Of a stretch of DNA of 64,000 bases, positions 1-11,060 are shown piece after piece; the stretch's first letter is position 1, and every line of letters begins with the position of its first letter. The DNA lies in assembly GCF_029633865.1 (NCBI RefSeq), contig NC_079212.1:104475973-104539972 (forward strand), read 5' to 3'. A program made the translations under genes and the position numbers. This stretch comes from Lampris incognitus. Lineage: Eukaryota; Chordata; Actinopteri; Lampriformes; Lampridae. Below the pieces are notes generated by a model. The model was not told the DNA's origin and did no database searches. It was given only the letters and a program-made list of their open reading frames with translations.

Positions 1-2
1 AT

Positions 3-173
3 CTCATTACGGCCTACATCCCTCAAGTAGCCCGTGTAGTGAACATGCGGGATATGGGAGACACAGTCCGGATGGGGGTCCGATTGGAGCGTCGCCGGTT
101 TAACACACCCGCACCAAGCGTAGAATCCGGCCACATCGACCGGATTAACGAACATCTTGGCGATAAAAGGTAA
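3..173 (+). other. Unidentified open frame at left edge
   Basis: An open frame of 56 codons runs in from the left edge and ends at TAA (171-173). It is CG-rich compared with what follows and reads as charged, basic protein (an RLERRRF stretch, then ending EHLGDKR). It could be the 3' end of a coding exon or a transposon ORF that begins outside the window. I do not recognise the family, and the length alone is weak evidence for coding. Confidence 0.25.
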
Positions 174-1200
174 ACTAACTATAAGTTAGTATCTAATATA
201 CCAGTATATCACTAGATTACTTGCGTATTTGCAGTTTTACTCTTAGTCCCAGCGAGAGAGAAACAGCCATCGACCGATCTCATTTAGTTGGAGATGGAAA
301 GAGGAATAGCGCTTCCGGTGGGCGTGCCAATACGGGTTCGGTGGGAGAAACGGGTTCAGTGGGAGGACATATGACCACAGGGGGTCATATTGTCCGGGAT
401 TGGCACGGGGAATGCACCTCCATCGTTTTTCTTTTTTCCAGCGAGCTATTGTGGATGATGTCACAATGCAATAACCCTCTCAGCCATTTTGGAGTACGTG
501 AAATGTAACAGGCTAATGAGCTAACATCCAAAAACTGAAGTTCACAGTTCAAATCTTGGTAGTGCCTTTGGTTTGGCCAGATGCTGCAGGTAGCAAAACT
601 AGCAATGTTCATGGATCCAGTAGGTGTTAAATGTAACTCACCATTGTTACTGGTGACCATCTACTGATGGTGGGGCTCCTCTACAGTTGTGGATCCGGTA
701 AATAGTGAGACCTGGGGGAAATATTGTGGGACTCTGCATGTGTTCCCACGGGGTAACCTGCAATTGGCAGGTGAATAGAAGGGGCTGGCTGGCTCCACAT
801 GCATCGGATGATGCACATGAGAGCCTACACACTAAAGTTGATGTTACTTTAATTGATAAGTAGTCCCACTCTGTGTATTAAACTTAAATTGGGCAAGTAT
901 GTTACCTGAGAGATCCTACTAAATATTATAAGAAGGTCCATGTCCTCTTATGTTGATTTTGAATCCACTTGTGTCAGCTGCACAATTGAATAAATTAATC
1001 AGTCTTGCAGTCATAAATACCAAGGAACTCCCTGTGGAGATTTGAGATGAATTTGTCAAAAGGCACAAAAAAAAAGTGGAGGAGGTTATGAAAAGATTGG
1101 CAAAGATTTAAACCTTCCTAGGAGCAAAAAGTAACAATAATTGTAACCGAACAAACAAACAAACAAATAAATAAACAAAACCAAAAAATACCACAACCCT
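174..1200. other. No recognisable gene
   Basis: Only short ORFs without recognisable domains are present. The region ends in A-rich low-complexity sequence (CAAA/TAAA runs around 1146-1185). I see no splice-bounded exon or known repeat. Confidence 0.4.
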
Positions 1201-1204
1201 GACA

Positions 1205-1325
1205 CTACCAACCGAATCAGAATCAAAATCAGAATCACATTTATTGGTCAAGTGTGCCTATGCATACGAGGAATTTGACTGTGGTTTACAGCAGCTTCTA
1301 GTACTTGCATATATCACTCACACAA
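1205..1325 (-). repeat. Dispersed repeat, LINE-tail-like (copy 1)
   Basis: The segment carries AATCAGAATC-type short repeats followed by 'ttggtcaagtgtgc' and 'cagcagcttctag'. A second copy with the same order of blocks lies at 34451-34540. On the minus strand the sequence ends in ATTCTGATT units, as do 3' tails of several fish LINEs. The family is not identified. Confidence 0.55.
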
Positions 1326-2118
1326 ACAAAAAACAAAACAGAAACAAAAAGGAAAACAGAAGAAATAAATAGAATAATAAATAGGATATCAGAAGGCCAT
1401 CCAAGCAAACTGCCTTACAAACAAGTAAATTGTCAGAGAGAAGTAATAAAGCAAGAGACCAGCTACAGTTCTTAGAGTTGCACAGTTCACTGGCTGAAAG
1501 GGGAGAAACTGCCCTGAGATCAACCTTCACTTCAACAGTTCCCAGATTCAGCCTCTTTGGGAGTGTCTGGGAGGATGCCACTTCTTTGAAATGTCCGTAT
1601 TAAGTCACATCTTGAGTTTGCCAGAAGAGGTGACAAAATTTGAGACCTTCTGGAAGACTTTTTTTTTTCCATCTTGGCCTGAACGCAAAGTACTATGTTT
1701 GACACAAAGCAAACATAGCCTAGCATCCTGGCAATACCATCCCTACCGTAAAAGTTGATGGGGCAGCATCCTATTATGAGGTAGCTTTCAGCAGGAGGGA
1801 GTGGAAAGCTTATTTCCATCAAGGCAAAAATGAATACAGCTAGGTAAATAGTCAGCAGGAGGTCTACATGTGGGACAAAGATTCACGTTCCAGTATGAAT
1901 GGCTAAAAAGAAAAAAAGAAAAAAGTTATTATTCAGGAATGGTCCAGCCAAAGCGCAGATTTTAGGTGGTTTTCCCACAAAGGTTCAGGAGTCTTTTAAA
2001 GAATGAAAGAGTTTGGAAATATCCACAAAGGGAACGACATAGTTCTTGAAAGCGCAAGAGCCTGCCATTTCCCTCATGACATTTTTTTTTATAAATCCAT
2101 ATATATATATATATATAT

Positions 2119-2461
2119 GGACACTGCTTGGCATCCTGAGTATCATAATTTTCATACATTTAATAAGTCCCTTATAATTGTGTTATCCTCTTTCAACGTT
2201 GTATTGTGTAAATTGCGTAAACACAACATCCATTGCACATTGTCCGTCTTGGGAGAGAGATCCCTCCTCTGTTGCTCTCCCTTAGGTTTCTTCCTATTTT
2301 TTCTCCCTGTTAAAGGTTTTTTTTTTTAGGGAGTTGTTCCTTATCCGATGAGAGGGTCTAAGGACAGGATGTTGTGTTGCTGTTAAGCCCACTGAGGCAA
2401 ATTTGTAACTAGTGCTATTGGGCTACACAAATAAAATTGATTTGATTTTGATTTGATTTGA
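2119..2461 (+). repeat. Dispersed repeat family A, copy 1
   Basis: The copy has 'ggacactgcttggcatcctg', the block 'cacaacatccattgcac', 'ctccctgttaaaggttt', 'gggagttgttccttatcc' and a tail of 'ttgggctacacaaataaaa' followed by TTGATTTGA units. Further copies lie at 18460-18955 and 34619-39165 (interrupted). The TTGAT-type tail suggests a retroposon 3' end. The (AT)n at 2098-2118 abuts its 5' side. Confidence 0.7.
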
Positions 2462-3055
2462 ACCATGAAGATTTTGTAAATTTCAAGTATGTGACACAAA
2501 ATGTGTGATGTTCATATTTTGTAGACGCCATCTTGGCATTTGACAACACTACAGTCAACACAAGCACAAGCTTCCTGGAACCACGGTTCCATGATCCCAA
2601 ATCAGCCTTGGTTCCTGCTGTAGAAAGCCACATTAAAGATCTGTGTCCCCGAAAAAGTTCAGAGTTTTGGAAAAGGTTCCTCCACTGGAAATGAGCCTTT
2701 AAATGCCAATATGTGTATGTCTTGACAATGGCTGTCCACCAACAGCTAGCTATATCCACCTGTGCAAAGCTCATACAGACAGACAAGAGATGCACTAGAC
2801 TCTTTTAACTTTAAGTGCTGTCAAAGACCTATCTACAAATCATGTACTTTGTGGGTAAATACATTTGCACAAAAAAAGGAAGTCTTTCAATGTTCTTGTA
2901 AAAATAATCTCTGCTTCATCAATGTATAGAATTTATTGTGTCAGCAAAGTGTGTGGGGGGGTTATTGCAATATATCTTCCCATTTGGAGTTATAACGAGA
3001 ACAAAAAGTGTAAAAGTTCAACTGGGGTGAATGCTGTCTGAAGGCGATGTATGCC
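2462..3055. other. No gene recognised
   Basis: Unique-looking AT-rich sequence with no supported exon, RNA gene or recognisable repeat. Confidence 0.4.
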
Positions 3056-3059
3056 ACGC

Positions 3060-3440
3060 TGGCTTTCCTTCAGTGCTGCACTCAGCCATTGATGTTTTCA
3101 GCCCACATACATTGTGATTGCAAGCGCGCGCGCGCGTGAGGGAGAGGAAACGACTTGGGAGCCACTCCGCGGGCCACCTCCTCTCTCCCAACCTGCATAG
3201 CAACTGCACGCAAGCCCATGTCCTCCTCCTTTCTCTTCCTCCGCCACAAAACTCGGATTTGCGAGCCAATCACGTTGGCGTCTTTACATGACGTCATATT
3301 TGTTGACACGACCATTAGCTGGCCACCTGTGCTACGTCAACGCGACGGGACCGTCGGTCAGGATTTTCTGCCTAGAGACAACCACGAACTAATCAGAGCC
3401 GGCGAGCGACAGAGACAGACGGGACCTGGTAAACAACATA
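3060..3440 (+). promoter_or_regulatory. Candidate CG-rich promoter with CCAAT and CRE
   Basis: A locally CpG-rich block in otherwise AT-rich sequence contains (CG)n at 3123-3136, a CCAAT box at 3266-3270 and a perfect palindromic CRE (TGACGTCA) at 3289-3296. A donor-like site (GACCTG|GTAAAC) follows near 3428. The next supported plus-strand exon is at 7981, so this could be the promoter and non-coding first exon of the small gene at 8011-11060. It could also serve an unseen gene; no transcript evidence is available. Confidence 0.45.
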
Positions 3441-3473
3441 GGGGTAAAATGATCGTATCTATTCAAGGCAGCT

Positions 3474-3476
<3 letters not shown>

Positions 3477-3504
<28 letters not shown>
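3477..3504. repeat. (CT)n microsatellite
   Basis: Pure CT dinucleotide run just downstream of the candidate promoter. Confidence 0.9.
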
Positions 3505-3997
3505 AGTGTCACGTTGTTTTGGTCCGCTTTGATTGGATATTCTTGACGTCCACCAGCAATGACTAACAATTGCCATATAAAGTGCAATGTCATTTTTCCC
3601 CCTTGTTCGGTGAATCAGCAGTAAAAGTGTTGGTGTGGAGAAGGCGAAGGCCGGGATCGACTTACCTTCAATCGTGTCACATTTATAATAGTTAAGATTC
3701 TGCAATTCGGTTATCTCATGCTGGGTTGTAGATGATAAAGCTTTTCATACCCACAGTCTCAGTTAAAGGGGACAGAAACACTTCCTGAATTGAATGGCAG
3801 CATGGGAGCAAAACTAAACCCAGCCAATGCAGCTGCAGAGTCGTTACAGGCTACATAGATTTTATTATTGTTATTATTATTTCGTTGTTGTTGAGTTTGA
3901 ATCTTTAGAAACAAAACGATCTTAGTCTATTTCAGCCTTATTTCTCTCACAAGAGGGCAGCACTATAGATAAGGAGGTTCGCCGTCAAAACAAAACG

Positions 3998-3999
<2 letters not shown>

Positions 4000-4068
<69 letters not shown>
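4000..4068. repeat. (TG)n microsatellite
   Basis: About 34 uninterrupted TG units followed by a short GA run. Confidence 0.95.
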
Positions 4069-4070
<2 letters not shown>

Positions 4071-4329
4071 GAGAGAGGGGGGAGCTAGCTATATTTAGAC
4101 TGGCTTTCTCTCAGGCTAAGAGTTGTGTTGTACAGACAGCTGTGGAGGGGAAATGAGGCAGGCCACACTGAACATCTATTAAGATTATTCTCACTCAATG
4201 AATGAGACATCTTTTGTTCACTGGTGCTGTAACATCACTTTTCTGTCTCATTCAAACATTTTTATTTCAAATCACTCTTGTCAAATAATTGATTAGGAGC
4301 CGTTAAATTAAATAATTAGTGAGGAAATT

Positions 4330-4800
4330 ATTACCACATCTTTTCAACCTAATTCCAACCACACGTTGCACATTGCCCTTATTCTTGAAATTCAGCACCA
4401 GTATGCTTCTCCACTCCTCAGGCATCCTCTCACTTTCCAAGATTGTGTTAAACAATCTAGTTAAAAACTCCACTACCATCTCTCCTAAACATCTCCATGC
4501 CTCCACAGGTATGTCATCTGGACCAACTGCCTTTCCACTCTTCATCCTCTGCTCTCACTTCCTCCTTGCTAATCCACCGCACTTCCTGATTCGCTATCCC
4601 AACATCATCTAACCTTCTCTCTCATTTTCTTCATTCATCAGCCCCTCAAAGTACTCATTCCACCTTCTCAACACACTCTGCTCACTTGTCAGCATGTTTC
4701 CATCTCTATCCTTGATCGCCCTTACCTGCTGCACATACCTCCCAGCTCGGTCCCTCTGTCTAGCCAATTGGTACAAGTCCTTTTCTCTCTACATTACTCT
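4330..4800 (-). mobile_element. RTE-clade LINE fragment (reverse transcriptase)
   Basis: On the minus strand the reading is broken but recognisable: a QLARQRDRAG-like stretch, WNEYFEGLMNEE, then MKSGKAVGPDDIPVEAWRCL and [14 protein letters not shown]. This is the N-terminal part of an RTE-type reverse transcriptase. It is truncated at both ends and interrupted by stops and a frameshift. The same protein segment occurs in the plus-strand LINE at 8.6-10.0 kb, so both belong to one family. Confidence 0.8.
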
Positions 4801-4902
4801 CTCCAGAACCTTAGATAAAAAAAGGCAATTTGGAGATTGGTCAGTAGTTACTTAAGGACAGGGGATCTACATGAATGAATATTATGAATGATGAATGTAT
4901 GA

Positions 4903-4934
<32 letters not shown>
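4903..4934. repeat. (TAA)n microsatellite
   Basis: About ten TAA units directly before a SINE 3' fragment. Confidence 0.9.
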
Positions 4935-4935
<1 letters not shown>

Positions 4936-4937
<2 letters not shown>

Positions 4938-5064
4938 CCTATGATGGTCTGGTGGCTTGTCCAGGGTGTCTCCCCGCCTGCTGCCCAATAACTGCTGAAA
5001 TAGGCTCCAGCATCCCCACGACCCTGAGAGCAGGATAAGCGGTTAAGACAATGGATGGATGGAT
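4936..5064 (+). repeat. SINE-2 3' fragment
   Basis: Carries the conserved 3' body of the SINE-2 family: 'tccagggtgtctccccgcct', 'ggctccagcatcccc' and 'gcaggataagcgg', then ATGGATGG units. The tRNA-like head is missing. The fuller copy at 60983-61346 shows the complete structure. Confidence 0.8.
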
Positions 5065-5065
5065 A

Positions 5066-5400
5066 AGAATAACTATTTATATAGCACCTTTCTAAAACAA
5101 TGTTACAAAGTGCTTTACAAAGAAATTAAACCAGACAAGGCAAAAATAAAAGTAAGACCAAATAAGTAAGAGAAAAAATAAAAATATTATAAATACATAA
5201 AAACAAATATCAAACATTTGTAAAAACGTTTATAAAAAGAAAAGTGTTAAGATGAGATTTAAAAGAAGCAAGAGACTTGGTTTGTCTTAGTTCAACAGGA
5301 AGAGAGTTCCGTAGTGTCGGGGCTCTAACAGCAAAAGCCCCATCACCCTTTTGTAACAAACCGAGACCTGGGAATAACCAGCAGGGCTCCATCTGCGGAG
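5066..5400 (-). mobile_element. L2-clade LINE 3' end
   Basis: On the minus strand an ORF ends with FAVRAPTLRNSLPVELRQTK and SLASFKSHLNTFLF, the conserved C-terminus of fish L2-type LINE ORF2. An untranslated tail with 'aaagcactttgtaac' and 'gtgctatataaata' follows. Only the last 60 or so codons and the 3' UTR remain, which is the usual 5' truncation. Confidence 0.8.
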
Positions 5401-5572
5401 CTTAATGGTCGAGTAATGAGTATTACTCAGTCATGTTCCAAATGGCCATTGGCATTTTGAAAAAGACATATTTTATCATCATAACAAAGCTGTAGGTGAC
5501 AAGACATGTTTATTACAAAAGATTACATAAAAAGGCTCAAACATACCCATATGCTGTGATTTTCAAATACTT

Positions 5573-6018
5573 TCCCCCTTTTTTTTTCTCCAATTGAATT
5601 TGACCAATTGCCCTACTCTTCCGAGCCATCCCGGTCACTGCTCCATCCCTTCTGCCGATCCAGGGAGGGCTGCGGACAACCACATACCTCCTCTGATACA
5701 TGTGGAGTCGTCAGCCACTTCTTTTCACCTGACAGTGAGGAGTTTTTCCAGGGGTCATAGCGTGTGGGAGGATCATGCTATGCCCCCCCCCACGTTCCCC
5801 ATTCCCCCTCCCCCCTGAACAGTCACCCTGACCGACCAGAGGAGGCACTACTGCAGTGACCAGGATGCATACCCACATCCAGCTTCCCACACGCAGACAT
5901 GGCCAATTGTTTTTCTGTAGGCAGGCCCAACTAAGCCGGAGGTAACACAGGGATTCAAACCAGCGATCTCCATGTTGGGAGGCAACAGAATAGACCACCA
6001 CGCCACCTGGACATCCCT
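5573..6018 (-). repeat. SINE-1 (tRNA-headed), copy 1
   Basis: Full-length-like copy in reverse orientation. It shares its order of blocks with the copies at 7453-7890 and 40785-41204: a tRNA-like head next to 6018, 'gagtcgtcagccacttctt', 'gagggctgcggac' and a pyrimidine-rich end at 5573. Confidence 0.85.
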
Positions 6019-7130
6019 GATTTTAAAATACATGTGGTGTCATGGTTGCTAATCTAGTATTTATAGTATATAAGTCAGGGTTGGATTTCACAACAGTATA
6101 TATCAAATTAAGAGCACAGTCCACATGGTCAACTCACAATGTCCAGTGAAGTTTAAATTGGGATTATCAGTATAGTTAGTTTCAGAATCAAAGATAGACA
6201 GACAACACACATCCGTCCAGGTGATACAAGAAGGTACAGCACAGATGAATGACATATGAACAGAAAAACAGTTTGCAAACTGTGTTAAATGCTGTGATAA
6301 GGTGTTTGCCAACACATAAAGTGCATTGATCTGCCAGGGATCCTTGTCACTTACTGAATTGGAACCTGATGAAGATCCCATGTGGATGGACGTATGTATG
6401 AATCAATGAGATAAAGAATTTGGACTTGTTTTTTTATGTAAATAGATTTACAATTAAATCCACAATTTGATTATAAATGTCAACAGCTCGACAGAAAGGT
6501 AACCACTATCCATCATTTGTGAGTCAGTCTCTCAACTCCTCATTTTAAAGATACAATCTTCTTTCTTGCTTCCATGAGTTAATGTTGGCAGACTGGTCAC
6601 AAACTCCAGTGTCAATAGTTTTGGGTATAGAAAAACATGAACCATGAAGTTCTTAATTTTTTACTTTAGCATCAGTGAGAATTTTTGTGCTTGACAAGCT
6701 TATGGCTTGCCTTTGTCTAGGTCAGTTTCTGTGTAAAAATTCAGCATCTGTGCGAAAACCAAACCTCTTTTATTTGGTAGACTGACCACATATTACAAAG
6801 CCCCAGGAGAGTTTGCATGGATTGCACAGCTATTATAATAGGTTAAGTGTTGAGTAGAGTGAGACGATCCCATTACATGTCTTCACTAAACTGATTGTAC
6901 TGCATTTTTGATAGGATTTGTGTGCTGGACAGATCATTTCAGAAGGGATTAGAGATGTCTGGCATGATAACCCTCCCTCCATCTCTCTTTCTCTCTCTCT
7001 CAGTCACTGCTCTCTACATCCATCTTGTTCTGTCGTAGTCATTCTATGTCTGTTGTTTTTTTTTTCAGTGTCTAAATCCATCTCCCATCCCTTCCTCTTT
7101 CCCTATTTCTTTCACTCCTCATCTCTCTCT

Positions 7131-7161
<31 letters not shown>

Positions 7162-7452
7162 TTATCTCTCTCTAGATGATGAGGTGTGTATGAATTTGGT
7201 GTCTTTCAAGAAGAAAGAAGAGAGGAGTGTAAAAAATGCCTGCTATTTGACTCTTCTCCTTTTACTGTTGTCACTAAAGTTTACTTGGAGTTGTGGGCCC
7301 CCTGAATAGATATAAACTACATTAGGTGAGGAATAGGTATATTTAATATACAGTATTTATTAAATATATTAATGTAATGCAAGCCAGTTATAACAAAAGT
7401 TATTAAAGTCACATATACTATTTCAAATGATGTTTAAATATTTGTTCTTCTT
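6019..7452. other. No gene recognised; TC-rich tract
   Basis: Intergenic or 5'-intronic sequence. A run of interrupted TCTC repeats lies at about 6978-7175. No recognisable ORF or repeat otherwise. Confidence 0.4.
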
Positions 7453-7890
7453 GGGCGTCTGGGTAGCGTAGTGGTCTAGTCCATTGCCTACTAACATGGG
7501 GATTGCTGGTTCGAATCCCAGTGTTACCTCCGGCTTGGTCAGCCGTCCCTACAGATACAACTGGCCATGTCTGCAGGTGGGAAGCCAGATGTGGGCATGT
7601 GTCCTGGTCGCTGCACTAGTGCCTCCTCTGGTCGGTCGGGGCACCTGTTCGGGGGGGGGCTGGGGGGACTAGCGGGATCATCCCACATGCTACATCCCCC
7701 TGGCAAAATGCCTCACTCTCAGGTGAAAAGAAGCGGCTGGCAACTCCAAATGTATCAGAGGAGACATGTGGTAGTCTGCAGCCCTCCCCGGCTAGGCAGA
7801 GGGGGTGGAGCAGCAACCGGGACGGCTCAGAAGAGTGGGGTAATTGGCCAAATGCAATTGGGGAGAAAAAAAAGGGGAAAAGTAAAAAAT
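7453..7890 (+). repeat. SINE-1 (tRNA-headed), copy 2
   Basis: Begins 'gggcgtctgggtagcg'. The A-box-like 'tagcgtagtgg' (7464-7474) and B-box 'ggttcgaatccc' (7508-7519) form a tRNA-like Pol III promoter. The body runs through 'cctcctctggtcggtcgggg' to 'aattggggagaaaaaaaagg'. This is a long (about 430 bp) tRNA-derived SINE of the type common in percomorph fish. Confidence 0.85.
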
Positions 7891-8010
7891 AGATTTTTGT
7901 TTTCCTACTGGTGAAGTCATTTAAATAATGGAATTCCAAACTTAAGTTCACATTTTTTTTCCACATTTTTTTTTCTGAAGCTGTGATTTGCTGAGCACGT
8001 GAGTGGCATC

Positions 8011-11000
8011 ATGGGAGGTGAGCAGAGCCATGAGAGGAAGACAGAGATGCCTCAGGAGGAGGGAGGAGAGGAAGAATCTCATAACCAGCACCAGGAGTCT
8101 TCTCCTATCTGCTGTTCACAGTCAGCTGTTTGTCAAGGTATGTATGATGATAATGACTGTAAAATACCAGTACAAATTACTTATACACTTATACTACTGA
8201 TAATAAATAGTATGCTTCCGAAACTCCAATCAATTAATCAATTCCTCTGTAGAAAGTCAACCATGTTGTTGATTTTTATCTCACCTCAAGCATTTTGTAT
8301 ATTGCCAAAGCACAAAATGTTATTTTTATGAATCAAGAGACTCAACCAGTTGATAACTTTAAGAGATGATGCTGAGAACTGCCTTATTGATACTACACAC
8401 AGATTTTATGGACTCTTCGAGTGATTTTCCTCCTTGTTTATCAGTGAGCTTTGTTTCATATTGGTACGATTAGAAAAGAACACTGAACTATGGAAAACTC
8501 TGGATTTACATAAAATCTGTGAGGCCACCATGACACCAGCTTGGTATTCCCAACGTCAGTGTTGCAGTAGAAGTAGAAACCAGTGCAGTGGAAAGGCAGT
8601 TGGTCCTTATGGTGGTATGGAGAGGCATGGAGATGTTTAGGAGAGATGGCAGTAGAGTTTTTAACTAGAATGTTTAACACAATCTTGGAAAGGGAGAGGA
8701 TGCCTGAGGAGTGGAGAAGAAGCATACTGGTACCGATTTTCAAAAATAAGGATGATGTGCAGAATTGTAGCAACTACAGAGGTATGAAGTTGGTCAGCCA
8801 CAGCATACAGATATGGGAAAGAGTAATAGAGGCTAGGTGAGGAGGAGAGGTGGCAATTAGCGAGCAGCATTATGGTTTCATGCCACAAAAGAGCACCACA
8901 GATGCAATGTTTGCTTTGAGAATGTTGATTGAGAAGTATAGAGAAGGCCAGAAGGAGTTACATTGTGTCTTTTTGGCTTTAGAGAAAGCATATGACAGGG
9001 TGCCGAGAGAGGGGGTGTGGTATTGTATGAGGAAGTCGGGAGTTGCAGAGAAGTATGTAGGAGTGGTGCAGGATATGTACGAGGGAAGTGTGACAATGGT
9101 GAGGTGTGCGGTTGGAACTACAGATGGGTTCAAGATGGAGGTGGGATTACATCAAGGATCGGCTCTGAGTCCTTTCTTGTTTGAAATGGTGATGGACAGG
9201 TTGATGGACAAGATCAGGCAAGAGTTTCCGTGGATTATGATGTTTGCGGATGACATTGTGATCTGTAGCGAGAGTAGGGCGCAGGTTGAGAAGAGCCATG
9301 GAGAGGTGGAGGTATGCATTGGAGAGAAGAGGAATGAAAGTCAGTACGGAATACCTATGTGTGAATGAGAGGGATGACAGTGGAATGGTGAGGATGCAAG
9401 GAGTAGAGGTGACGAAGGCGTATTAATTTAAATACTTGGGGTTAACTGTCCAAATTAATGGGGAGTGCAGAAGAGAGGTGAAGAAGAGAGTGCAGGCAGG
9501 GTGGAGTGGGTGGAGAAGAGTGTCAGGAGTGATTTGCGACAGAAGGGTACCAGTAAGAGTTAAAGGGAAGGTTTACAAGATGATTGTGAGACCAGCTATG
9601 TTACATGGTTTCGAGACAGTGGCACCGACAAAAAGACAGGAGGCGAAGCTGGAGGTGGCAGAGTTAGAGATGCTAAGATTTTATTGGGAGTGATGAAGGA
9701 GAGGATTAGGAACAATTATATTAGAGGGATAGCTCAGATTGGACGGTTTGGAGACAAAGCAAGAGAGGCAAGATTGAGATGGCTTGGACATGTGTGAAGG
9801 AGAGATGCTGGATATATTGGGAGAAGGATGCTGAATATGGAGCTGCCAGGGAAGAGGAAAAGAGGAAGGCCAAAGAGGAGGTTTATGGATGTGGTGTGGG
9901 AGGACATGCAGGTGGCTGGTGTGACAGAGGAAGATGCAGAGGACAGGAAGAAATGGAAACAGATGATCCGCTGTGGCGACCCCTAATGGTAGCAGCCAAA
10001 AGTAGTAGTAGTAGAGTGTTGCAGTAGCAGACACACAGATAAGTGCATTACTTGCAACTTGTTTCCTGAGCATTTATGCCAGCCATAATATTGTTTCTTT
10101 TGAGTCATGATTACGAATATGCTTATATCAAGTGCTGTTAATACTATTAGATCTCAGAACATGCAGTTAACAACTATTACATTAGAAATAACATTTCAAT
10201 CATAAATATATGATAAATCACTAGTTTTTCCAACATTGGCATCTCCTGTGTGTAGTTTTATCACATCCTGTAGTCTTGCAACTGTATTCTGCTCTTGTAG
10301 TAATAGAGACAAGTCAGCAGAGACCTCGTGTGCAATTTTCTTTTTGAGGAATACAAATATGGCTGCCAAGAAACTTCCATTCACTTCAACCTTAGTTATC
10401 AGTCCAGAGCTAATTATAGATCAGTGGATCAGAATGATAAAATGTGTCCAGTACCTGTGCATGTTGCCACTTTTTCAGCAAAAAGCTGTCGAAGTAATTT
10501 GATGAAGTAGCTGTGTTTGATGTTTGATAAGATCTCAGATACATGTGGTCTTGTCGATTTTTATGCATTTATTTGGATTAAACTAGGCAACACGACAGGA
10601 CTACTATTACTGCCTTGGGAAAATTTGATCCTTTCAACACTCATCATTTTAATCCTATGATTGTTCACATAGTCCCTGGTGTGCTTCAGGTTGCATGGGC
10701 CTAAGGTCCAGAACAGCCATTTACAATGGATTAAGCTGCTACAAGGAGTTTATCCGTAATTATTTATCAATCTCACTTTAATTTGATGTATCTTTATAAC
10801 CGACATCAGCAAAGTAGACCATCACCCAGAAGATTAGATATTGCTGTATAATGATAATGATGTTTCTTGCCAACACCTCTTTAACACGTGTAAAAGATAA
10901 CACAAACTACCACATTCTAATTATTAATTTTCATATTGTTTCCTTTGGTAATACATCCTACTCTCTGACAGAGACCCCAGGAGAGCTACCCCAGCGGCAG

Positions 11001-11060
11001 ATGGGGAACAGGAAGGTGGATGACATGGGTTTCATGATCTCCTGCACCAACTGGTACTGA
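8011..11060 (+). CDS. mmp24os: MMP24OS-like 71-residue micropeptide (two coding exons)
   Basis: Coding exons are 8011-8137 and 10972-11060 (TGA 11058-11060). The first exon has an acceptor after a T-rich tract (ctgaag|ctgtg, exon from 7981) and a donor CAAG|GTATGT. The second acceptor is ctctctgacag|agacc. The phase-1 junction joins cleanly: CAA G|AG ACC. The ATG has A at -3 and G at +4. The 71-residue product starts [10 protein letters not shown] (fits the N-myristoylation pattern MGxxxS), has a Glu-rich middle and a CC pair, and ends [15 protein letters not shown]. From memory, human MMP24OS is of similar length, also starts MG...S and ends in a DD-F-I-CT-WY motif. Mammalian MMP24OS is likewise convergent with MMP24. 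Function is unknown. The intron carries an RTE LINE at 8.6-10.0 kb. Identification rests on the C-terminal motif, size and synteny, not on a search. Confidence 0.72.
8586..10016 (+). mobile_element. RTE-clade LINE, 5'-truncated
   Basis: Contains the reverse transcriptase region in pieces: [20 protein letters not shown], the [13 protein letters not shown] block, [11 protein letters not shown] (catalytic F/YADD), [13 protein letters not shown], and a 3' end with 'gctgtggcgacccctaatgg' and AGT trinucleotides. In-frame stops near 8838 and 9366 and at least two frameshifts make it dead. It lies sense in the intron of the small gene. The 3' end and RT blocks match the RTE/Expander group as I know it. 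Confidence 0.85.
10017..10971. other. Intron of the MMP24OS-like gene, no further exon seen
   Basis: AT-rich sequence with no splice-bounded coding segment besides the exon starting at 10972. Confidence 0.5.

Noticed and set aside
7453-7520. tRNA gene
   Set aside because: The A/B-box-like segment is the head of a repeated SINE; no full cloverleaf is formed and the same head recurs in other copies.
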